DNA of 6,212 nt from an uncultured Pseudomonadota bacterium (GTDB lineage Bacteria > SAR324 > NAC60-12): the NCBI GenBank assembly GCA_913056375.1, contig CAJXNF010000181.1, positions 1 through 6,212 on the forward strand. The letters run 5' to 3'. This document shows, piece by piece, positions 1 to 5,246 of this stretch (its first letter is position 1; every line of letters starts with the position of its first letter). The notes under the pieces are model-generated. The model saw only the letters and a list, made by a program, of their open reading frames with translations, was not told where the DNA came from and made no database searches. Position numbers and translations under genes: made by a program.

Positions 1-364
1 CGCTCCAGGACTGATCCGAATAGGCCGAGCAGATCACGACGTGCAGATCCGGGTCCACTTCCCACAGCCGCTCGATGGTCTCCAGACCGTCCCAGCCTGG
101 TGGCATCCGCATGTCAATAGTCGCAATTTGATAGGGGTTACCATCGCTCATTGCGTTGCTTGCTTCCTCCAATGCCAACAAACCCTGATTGACGGTAGTC
201 ACTTCAAAGTTATTGACCATCTCTTCTTCAACTTCCTCCACACTTCCGAAGAGGGCACTAGCCATCATCTGTAAATCCTGTTTTGCGCTTTGATCCTCAT
301 CTCCAAGAATAAAGCGGCAGGTCTCCAGAATATTAGGATCATCATCAATCACTAAGACACGCAT
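1..364 (-). CDS. Receiver-domain signalling protein, C-terminal part beyond the left edge
   Basis: This is the N-terminal 121 residues of a two-component receiver (CheY-like) domain, read leftward and cut by the window edge. Visible landmarks are the acidic cluster VIDDDP (residues 6-10), the phospho-acceptor Asp84 in IDMRMPPGWDG, and the switch Ser/Thr position at Ser113 in ICSAYSD. The conserved Lys of strand 5 would lie off the edge. Between helix 1 and strand 2 there is an extra acidic stretch (about residues 21-52, rich in Glu), also present in its upstream neighbour. The start at 364 is preceded by an AGGAG box 9 bases away. The gene follows a complete receiver gene by 35 bp and is probably cotranscribed with it. 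From memory of the family, the MRMPPGWDG...AYSD pattern is common at the front of hybrid histidine kinases and GGDEF/EAL proteins, so a longer protein is likely but cannot be seen. The receiver identity is firm; the output is unknown. Confidence 0.9.
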   Translation of the reverse strand, partial: MRVLVIDDDPNILETCRFILGDEDQSAKQDLQMMASALFGSVEEVEEEMVNNFEVTTVNQGLLALEEASNAMSDGNPYQIATIDMRMPPGWDGLETIERLWEVDPDLHVVICSAYSDQSWS

Positions 365-373
365 AGCTGAAAA

Positions 374-378
374 CTCCT
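374..378 (-). promoter_or_regulatory. Ribosome binding site of the left-edge receiver gene
   Basis: On the minus strand this reads AGGAG, 9 bases before the ATG at 364. It is a strong Shine-Dalgarno match and fixes the start of the truncated receiver gene. The site lies in the 35-bp gap between the two receiver genes, so the second gene can be translated independently from a shared transcript. Confidence 0.75.
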
Positions 379-399
379 AAACATTGTTCATGTTTTTTC

Positions 400-912
400 T
401 CATTTGCTTTGCTCACCTCTGCGCTGATGCATATTGTGTCGATGAGCCAAGAACTGAGCCATTTGCATCAATTCATCTGGGTCAAAGGGTTTTTTTAGCA
501 ATTGAAAATTGCTGACACCCAATTGCCGAGCCATACTTTGGCGTGGAGTGTCTGAGTATCCGGTAAGAATAATAATTTCCATATCCGGATCAATACTCAA
601 AATCTGACGAGCGGTTTCAAGACCATCAATTCCGTAAGGCATCCGGATATCAACAAATGCCATCGTAAAGGGTTGTCCAGCTTGTAGGGCTTTACCAACC
701 TCATCAACTCCAATCTTTCCCTCATTAGCTGTCGTTACTTCAAATTTGATATTCAGGGTTTCATCTGGGCCATTCTCTACTTCTTCCTCAAACAGCTCAC
801 CTGCCATAGATTCTAGTTCTTCCCCAGCTTTTGAAGTCTCTGGAGCAAGAATCATCTGACAGCTTTCTAGAATCTTCGGATCATCATCAATCACCAGAAT
901 GCGATGGTTCAT
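400..912 (-). CDS. Stand-alone response regulator receiver protein with long internal insert
   Basis: This 170-residue protein is a single CheY-like receiver domain with no output domain. It should accept a phosphoryl group from a histidine kinase or phosphotransfer protein in the cytoplasm. The acidic pocket is Asp9-Asp10-Asp11, the phospho-acceptor is Asp88 in FVDIRMPYG, the switch Thr is Thr117 in ILTGYSD, and the strand-5 Lys is Lys141 in LLKKPF, so all catalytic positions are present. Length exceeds the usual 120-130 residues because of an acidic insert at about residues 23-56 between helix 1 and strand 2, plus a short basic tail (HRHNMHQRRGEQSK). It is clearly a paralogue of the receiver 35 bp downstream, sharing the insert and the following FEVTT. 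The ATG at 912 has only a weak upstream GAGA. The gene is divergent from panC. A single-domain relay protein is the likely role; the cognate kinase is not visible. Confidence 0.92.
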   Translation of the reverse strand: MNHRILVIDDDPKILESCQMILAPETSKAGEELESMAGELFEEEVENGPDETLNIKFEVTTANEGKIGVDEVGKALQAGQPFTMAFVDIRMPYGIDGLETARQILSIDPDMEIIILTGYSDTPRQSMARQLGVSNFQLLKKPFDPDELMQMAQFLAHRHNMHQRRGEQSK

Positions 913-1158
913 TGGCTAATCTCGACAAGAAATATTCATTTAGGTGGAATCAACGAATAAATTTAATTTTGCGATAAGGTGTTTCGTAACAATTAGTCAC
1001 AAAATATTCATCAAATGAAACGATCATTTACTACGAATACCCAGATATTTCAAACCACAAAAGGGGTACGGCTTGCTGTTACCAAACAATCTGCTAGTTC
1101 CATTAAGAGATTACTTACTAAAGGCCGACACAACCCCATTCCAATTTGCTTTGGATTA
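913..1158. other. AT-rich divergent leader between receiver operon and panC
   Basis: This 246-bp stretch separates the leftward receiver gene from the preferred panC start. Its left half (about 925-1015) is very AT-rich and must hold the control signals for both directions, but I found no -35/-10 pair good enough to call. The 10-mer AAATATTCAT occurs twice, at 930-939 and 1002-1011. The right part (1015-1158) is open in frame with panC and could encode a 48-residue N-terminal extension. Because it matches nothing in the PanC family and its ATG lacks a ribosome binding site, I read it as untranslated leader. Confidence 0.5.
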
Positions 1159-2019
1159 ATGACTTCATCAACTTCACTTGTACCAATCAAAACGTCCAAA
1201 GATCTTCGTTTACTGAGGCAAGATTGGAGGAACCCTGTTGGCCTAGTTCCGACAATGGGAGCTCTCCATGAGGGGCATCTTCAATTGATTCGGCATGCTG
1301 CCCACTATGCGGAGGAAGTCGTCGTTTCGATCTTTGTCAATCCCACACAGTTTGCTGCCAATGAAGACCTCGAAAGTTATCCTAAGAGCTTGGCCAGTGA
1401 TATTGAGATGGCCCAATTAGCTGGGGCAACCCAGATCTTTGCACCCAACGTAACGGACCTCTATCCCAATGGTTTTTCCACTTATGTCGTTCCTAGCGGA
1501 CCACTAGTCGAAAGATGGGAAGGCAGGAGTCGTCCCCATTTTTTTCGTGGGGTCTGCACTGTCGTCTGTAAGTTATTCCAAATCATCCAACCTACTTTCG
1601 CAATTTTTGGTCAAAAGGATTTTCAGCAACTCCAAGTAGTCCGTCAAATGGTGAGTGACCTTGACTTTCAAATTGAAATTCAAGCATTTCCCACTGTGCG
1701 GGAGGAGGATGGGTTGGCAATGAGCTCACGTAACTCTTATCTTGATTCAGAAGAGCGAAAAGTAGCCCCGCTCCTTTACAAAACATTGCAGCAGGCCGCA
1801 GCAATCATTCAAAATAAACCAAAGCAAAATCTGGAGGTACTTTCCCAAACCCTTACAAGCCAACTGAATGCTGCACCCCAAATCAAGATCGATTACCTCA
1901 GCTTCGTTGATGCAGAATCACTTCAACCGGTTTCACAATTTAACGGAAATGTCTGCTTGATGGTTGCAGCGTTTGTAGGTAATACTCGTTTGATCGACAA
2001 TCTGCTTATTCAAACCTAG
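1159..2019 (+). CDS. panC: Pantothenate synthetase (pantoate--beta-alanine ligase)
   Basis: PanC condenses pantoate with beta-alanine, using ATP through a pantoyl-adenylate intermediate. This is the last step of pantothenate (vitamin B5) synthesis, feeding coenzyme A, in the cytoplasm. From the start at 1159 the protein has 286 residues, matching the usual size of about 280. Motifs in order are the nucleotide-binding HIGH-like PTMGALHEGH (31-40), IFVNPTQF (58-65), GQKDFQQ (151-157), the KMSKS-equivalent SSRN (189-192), IDYLSFVD (244-251) and NTRLIDN (275-281) near the C-terminus. The reading frame stays open upstream to an ATG at 1015, which would add 48 residues unlike any PanC. Neither ATG has a strong ribosome binding site (only GGA at 1153-1155 before 1159), so family length decides. 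No panB or panD is adjacent. secA follows 78 bp downstream in the same direction and may share the transcript. Confidence 0.95.
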   Translation: MTSSTSLVPIKTSKDLRLLRQDWRNPVGLVPTMGALHEGHLQLIRHAAHYAEEVVVSIFVNPTQFAANEDLESYPKSLASDIEMAQLAGATQIFAPNVTDLYPNGFSTYVVPSGPLVERWEGRSRPHFFRGVCTVVCKLFQIIQPTFAIFGQKDFQQLQVVRQMVSDLDFQIEIQAFPTVREEDGLAMSSRNSYLDSEERKVAPLLYKTLQQAAAIIQNKPKQNLEVLSQTLTSQLNAAPQIKIDYLSFVDAESLQPVSQFNGNVCLMVAAFVGNTRLIDNLLIQT

Positions 2020-2049
2020 TGAACCCGCCTCAGGCCCTCACCAAATCTG

Positions 2050-2083
2050 GCGAAAGCCCTGATTTCTTGTCTTGGCGTTTCGC
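2050..2083 (+). promoter_or_regulatory. Bulged hairpin just upstream of the secA ribosome binding site
   Basis: GCGAAAGCC (2050-2058) can pair over nine bases with GGC-TTTCGC (2074-2083), leaving a single bulged G at 2077 and a 15-base loop. The stem ends 6 bases before the secA Shine-Dalgarno. No T-tract follows, so it is not an intrinsic terminator. It could shape translation initiation or RNA stability of the panC-secA transcript. The pairing is seen directly; a role is inference, and chance pairing is possible. Confidence 0.35.
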
Positions 2084-2089
2084 ACATTT

Positions 2090-2095
2090 AGGAAG
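2090..2095 (+). promoter_or_regulatory. Ribosome binding site of secA
   Basis: AGGAAG ends two bases before the ATG at 2098. The spacing is short but supports the ATG at 2098, which also gives the family-typical N-terminus with Phe8-Gly9 followed by a basic stretch. Confidence 0.65.
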
Positions 2096-2097
2096 CC

Positions 2098-4848
2098 ATG
2101 AAACTGATCCAAAAGATCTTCGGTAGCGAAAACGATCGCACCCTTAAACGCTACCGCCGTCTGGTGGTCCGCATCAATGAACTGGAACCACAGATGGAAC
2201 AGTTACAAGATGCTGATTTTCCAAATAAGACCGAGGAATATCAAAAACGATACAAAGATGGAGAAGCTCTCGACGACTTGCTCCCCGAAGCCTTTGCCTT
2301 GGTCCGTGAAGCAGCTAGGCGAGTCATCGGGGAACGACACTACGATGTTCAGTTGATTGGGGGAATTGCCCTACATGAAGGCAACATTGCTGAGATGCAG
2401 ACCGGGGAAGGAAAAACCCTCGCATCAACCTGCCCCGTTTACTTGAACGCCTTGACCGGACTTGGCGTGCATGTGATCACGCCAAATGACTACCTTGCAC
2501 GTCGTGATTCCAACTGGATGGGGCAAATTTATCGATTCCTTGGAATGAACACAGGCCTGATCCAGCATGGGTATAGTGACCAAAGTCGCCGTGACAACTA
2601 TGGCTGTGACATTACCTACGGAACAAATAACGAATTTGGCTTTGACTACCTACGTGACAATATGAAATTCGCGCTGACAGATTACGTTCAGCGGGGGTTT
2701 AATTTTGGCGTTGTCGATGAGGTTGACAGTATTCTGATTGATGAAGCCCGAACTCCTCTGATCATCAGTGGACCAACAGAAGACAATGTCGAAAAATACT
2801 ACGTCATCAACAAACTGGTCCATGGGCTGAGCCGTGAAATCCGCCGTGAAGAAGTACCCAAACTTCCAACCCACGAACAGCACGACATCGATCCAAATTG
2901 GCAGGAGAAAGAGGACAATGAGACGGTCCGTGAGGGTGATTATGGATTAGATGAGCGATCCCGCGGTATTAACCTCACAGAAAGAGGTTCGGAGTTGATG
3001 GAGGAGCGTGTGAAACACTTGCTTCAACCTGACACTAGCCTTTTCGATTATGAGAATATGGAGGTGCTGCACCATATCAATCAGGCACTGAAAGCACACT
3101 ACGTTTTCCGGCGTGACGTCGATTACGTAGTTCAAAAGGGACAGGTTGTGATCGTGGATGAATTCACTGGTCGCCTCATGCCAGGGCGTCGCTTCAGTGA
3201 TGGTTTGCACCAATCCCTGGAAGCCAAGGAGGGAGTTCGGATTGAACGTGAAAATCAAACTCTTGCAACCATTACCTTCCAAAATTACTTTCGTCTTTAT
3301 GACAAACTATCCGGGATGACCGGAACAGCAGAGACAGAAAAAGACGAGTTCAAGAAAATCTATAACTTGGGTGTGGTGGTTATTCCAACAAACCGAGTCG
3401 TGACGAGAACAGACCTCCCTGATGTGATTTTCAAAACAGTTAATGCCAAGTATCGTGCGGTTGTGGGTACCATCAAGGAACTCCATGAAAAAGGACAACC
3501 CGTGTTGGTGGGTACCGTCTCCATTGAAGTCTCGGAAGCAATCAGCAAACTGCTCAGCCAAGCCAAGATTCCGCACGAGGTTTTGAACGCCAAAAATCAT
3601 GAGCGTGAAGCAGAAATCATTGCCAAGGCAGGCCAAGTCAAGTCTGTCACCATTGCAACGAATATGGCAGGACGTGGGACAGACATTAAGCCGTCCTCGG
3701 AAGCGCTCGAGCAAGGTGGGCTTTTCGTTTTGGGGACTGGGCGTCACGATAGCCGAAGGATTGATAACCAATTACGAGGACGATCCGGACGTCAAGGAGA
3801 TGCGGGTTCCTCGCAATTCATGCTTTCCCTTGAAGACAATCTGCTCAGAGTATTTGGAGGCGAACGAATCTCCAAAATGATGGATCGGCTTCAAATTGAT
3901 GAGGATGAGCCGATTGAGCATGTCTTCATTACCAAGGCCATTGGCAATGCCCAGAAAAAAGTGGAAGGATATCACTTTGACATCCGAAAACATGTTCTCC
4001 AGTTCGACGATGTGATGGAAAAGCAAAGATCCATCATTTACTCGCGCAGAAGAGAAATCCTGGGAGATTCAGTACAGGAACTGATGTTGGAAATGTCTGG
4101 TGATGTGGTGGATGAGTTATTTGATCAACACTGCAGCGAAAAGTATGTAGATCAGTGGGATGCATCAGGATTTAATCAGGCATTCACCAATATTTTTGGC
4201 AAACTACCCAAGGAAAATTGGCACGAACAAGAGCTTGATGCTGAGGAATTCAGGGAACAATTTCATCAGCAAGTCGAGGATCTTTACCGAGAAAAACTAA
4301 CATACTTCCACAGCGAACTAGGTCAAAACCTTGCTGCTGAACAAGCCGCTGCTGGGGTTAATGAAGAAGAAAAAGATCAGTCTGCTCGGTTCGATGCGAT
4401 GGTAGTTGATCTTGAACGGCAGATTCTTCTCAAGATCAATGATGGACTCTGGAAAGACCACCTGCTTTCAATGGACCACCTCCGCGAGGGTATCAGCCTA
4501 GTTGGTTACGCTCAAAAGAAGCCTTTGGACGAATATAAGCGTCAGGCTTTCGACATGTTCTCAGACCTGATGGCTCGAATCAGCCGAGAAGCCGTCAGCC
4601 TCTTCTACAAAATTCAGGTTGGGCCAAGTCCAGTTCGGCCAATTCAGGAAACCATGCCTGAGCAAAAGATGACGATGGTACATGGAGAAAGTCCTGATAC
4701 AAAGCCAGAGGAACTGAAACCGACTCCCATCCAGAAAGTGCATATTGGCCGGAACGATCCCTGTCCCTGTGGCAGTGGAAAAAAATACAAGCAGTGTCAT
4801 GGAAAAACCCAGGCCGCTGAAGCCGCTGAAGAAGAGGACAATAACTAG
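2098..4848 (+). CDS. secA: Preprotein translocase motor ATPase SecA
   Basis: SecA binds secretory preproteins (often delivered by SecB) and drives them through the SecYEG channel of the inner membrane by ATP hydrolysis. The 916-residue protein is full length (E. coli has 901). In order it shows NBD1 with Walker A TGEGKT (102-107) and Walker B VVDEVDS (205-211); the preprotein cross-linking region (about 226-370); the signature TGTAETE (408-414); NBD2 with TNMAGRGTDI (521-530) and QLRGRSGRQGD (558-568); the helical scaffold and wing domains (about 610-840); and a variable linker. It ends in a SEC-C zinc site with Cys889, Cys891, Cys900 and His901, which in other SecA proteins binds SecB and phospholipid. 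Oddities are an extra segment at about 247-268, KPSSE after motif V, GTGRHDS where GTERHES is usual, and an acidic tail (906-916) after the zinc site. The stop overlaps that of the convergent bolA. No SecM-like arrest peptide is visible upstream. Confidence 0.98.
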   Translation: MKLIQKIFGSENDRTLKRYRRLVVRINELEPQMEQLQDADFPNKTEEYQKRYKDGEALDDLLPEAFALVREAARRVIGERHYDVQLIGGIALHEGNIAEMQTGEGKTLASTCPVYLNALTGLGVHVITPNDYLARRDSNWMGQIYRFLGMNTGLIQHGYSDQSRRDNYGCDITYGTNNEFGFDYLRDNMKFALTDYVQRGFNFGVVDEVDSILIDEARTPLIISGPTEDNVEKYYVINKLVHGLSREIRREEVPKLPTHEQHDIDPNWQEKEDNETVREGDYGLDERSRGINLTERGSELMEERVKHLLQPDTSLFDYENMEVLHHINQALKAHYVFRRDVDYVVQKGQVVIVDEFTGRLMPGRRFSDGLHQSLEAKEGVRIERENQTLATITFQNYFRLYDKLSGMTGTAETEKDEFKKIYNLGVVVIPTNRVVTRTDLPDVIFKTVNAKYRAVVGTIKELHEKGQPVLVGTVSIEVSEAISKLLSQAKIPHEVLNAKNHEREAEIIAKAGQVKSVTIATNMAGRGTDIKPSSEALEQGGLFVLGTGRHDSRRIDNQLRGRSGRQGDAGSSQFMLSLEDNLLRVFGGERISKMMDRLQIDEDEPIEHVFITKAIGNAQKKVEGYHFDIRKHVLQFDDVMEKQRSIIYSRRREILGDSVQELMLEMSGDVVDELFDQHCSEKYVDQWDASGFNQAFTNIFGKLPKENWHEQELDAEEFREQFHQQVEDLYREKLTYFHSELGQNLAAEQAAAGVNEEEKDQSARFDAMVVDLERQILLKINDGLWKDHLLSMDHLREGISLVGYAQKKPLDEYKRQAFDMFSDLMARISREAVSLFYKIQVGPSPVRPIQETMPEQKMTMVHGESPDTKPEELKPTPIQKVHIGRNDPCPCGSGKKYKQCHGKTQAAEAAEEEDNN
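4813..4830 (+). repeat. Two tandem copies of a 9-bp unit at the 3' end of secA
   Basis: GCCGCTGAA occurs twice back to back (4813-4821 and 4822-4830), in frame with secA, encoding Ala-Ala-Glu twice (residues 906-911). This makes up half of the tail that follows the zinc motif and suggests a small in-frame duplication by slippage. Confidence 0.8.
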
Positions 4849-5159
4849 TGCCCGCTGCCTCCTCGGCAGTTAGGAGTTAGATGAATCTGTTCGCCTAACT
4901 CTGACCACTGGGTTGGAGTGTGGCAACGGAGCGAGAGGGCATGAACCCCGCCTTGTAATTCTTCCTGCAACACACGGTAGACCTGTTGATGCCTCTTGAC
5001 AGAATTAATTCCTTCAAAAGCAGCAGAGACGATTGTCACCTTAAAATGAGATTCCGATCCTGAGGGAACGTTGTGTTGATGGCTCTCATTCTCCACTTGA
5101 AGAAACTCGGGTTCCAATTGATTTTGAAGTTTGTTTTCGATGCTTTGTTGGATTCGCAT
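4845..5159 (-). CDS. bolA: BolA family protein
   Basis: This 104-residue protein belongs to the BolA/IbaG family. These cytoplasmic proteins pair with monothiol glutaredoxins around a [2Fe-2S] cluster, and in E. coli BolA also acts as a morphology and stress transcription factor. It aligns along its full length with E. coli BolA as I recall it: ENESHQHNVP (23-32), SGSESHFKV (33-41), the helix RHQQVY (56-61), the invariant His73 in VHALSL, and the C-terminal PNCRG (96-100). The ATG at 5159 matches the family start and has AAGAGAG just upstream. An in-frame TTG at 5195 would add 12 residues but falls inside the promoter region. The gene is divergent from aroC. At its 3' end it overlaps secA tail-to-tail by four bases. 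It is classical BolA rather than the shorter IbaG/YrbA type, judging by the SESHF motif and C-terminal Cys98. Confidence 0.93.
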   Translation of the reverse strand: MRIQQSIENKLQNQLEPEFLQVENESHQHNVPSGSESHFKVTIVSAAFEGINSVKRHQQVYRVLQEELQGGVHALSLRCHTPTQWSELGEQIHLTPNCRGGSGH

Positions 5160-5161
5160 AG

Positions 5162-5168
5162 CTCTCTT
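5162..5168 (-). promoter_or_regulatory. bolA: Ribosome binding site of bolA
   Basis: On the minus strand this reads AAGAGAG, ending two bases before the ATG at 5159. It is a moderate Shine-Dalgarno with tight spacing. It favours the ATG at 5159 over the in-frame TTG at 5195, for which I see no comparable site. Confidence 0.55.
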
Positions 5169-5185
5169 GAATAGATGAAGTCGAA

Positions 5186-5198
5186 GGATTATCAATCC
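5186..5198. promoter_or_regulatory. Perfect 13-bp palindrome, candidate operator between bolA and aroC
   Basis: GGATT-ATC-AATCC is an inverted repeat with two perfect 5-bp arms and a 3-bp centre. It covers the candidate bolA -10 element (5188-5193) and the place where the aroC -35 should be. A protein bound here could affect both divergent genes. The symmetry is seen directly; an operator role is inference. Confidence 0.4.
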
Positions 5199-5217
5199 AT
5201 CAGAATATAATTTCCAA
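5188..5217 (-). promoter_or_regulatory. bolA: Candidate sigma-70 type promoter for bolA
   Basis: Read on the minus strand, TTGGAA (5212-5217) is followed after 18 bp by GATAAT (5188-5193), matching four and five of six consensus positions. A start near 5181 would leave a leader of about 20 bases containing the bolA ribosome binding site. E. coli bolA uses a stationary-phase promoter; whether this one does cannot be told from sequence. Confidence 0.45.
5206..5211 (+). promoter_or_regulatory. aroC: Candidate -10 element for aroC
   Basis: TATAAT is a perfect -10 hexamer, 35 bp before the aroC ATG, giving a leader of about 30 bases. The matching -35 position (around 5183-5188, GAAGGA) is poor and there is no extended TG motif. 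The promoter is therefore either weak or helped by a factor bound upstream. It sits inside the spacer of the opposing bolA promoter. Confidence 0.5.
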
Positions 5218-5235
5218 GAATACGATCATACCGAA

Positions 5236-5241
5236 AAGGGA
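5236..5241 (+). promoter_or_regulatory. aroC: Ribosome binding site of aroC
   Basis: AAGGGA lies five bases before the ATG at 5247. With the family-typical N-terminus (Met-Gly-x-Ser/Thr-Phe-Gly) it fixes this start. Confidence 0.65.
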
Positions 5242-5246
5242 TAAAA

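Noticed and set aside
379..398. AAACAT-TGTTC-ATGTTT followed by a T-run on the plus strand, resembling a weak terminator
   Set aside because: No plus-strand gene ends here, the stem is AT-rich and only 6 bp, and on the minus strand it lies between two probably cotranscribed genes just before a ribosome binding site.
969..997. TTGCGA with a hexamer 17 bp downstream as a panC promoter
   Set aside because: The downstream hexamer ATTAGT barely resembles a -10 element; the AT-rich stretch gives many equally poor pairs.
2026..2097. SecM-like arrest peptide upstream of secA
   Set aside because: The gap is 78 bp with no start codon, ribosome binding site or signal-peptide-like frame; panC is the upstream gene.
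3307..3771. 154-codon open frame on the minus strand inside secA
   Set aside because: It lies wholly antisense to conserved SecA motifs, has no recognisable domain and is a shadow of the real gene, as are the other frames inside panC, secA and aroC.
4855..4869. CTGCC-TCCTC-GGCAG hairpin just after the secA stop, as a terminator
   Set aside because: Only a 5-bp stem, no T-tract follows on the plus strand, and it lies inside the bolA coding sequence.
4868..4900. AGTTAGG...CCTAACT inverted repeat, with a second AGTTAG at 4875-4880 that could pair with the same arm
   Set aside because: Short stem with a 19-base loop (14 for the alternative), no T-tract, and fully inside conserved bolA coding sequence, so not called as terminator or switch.
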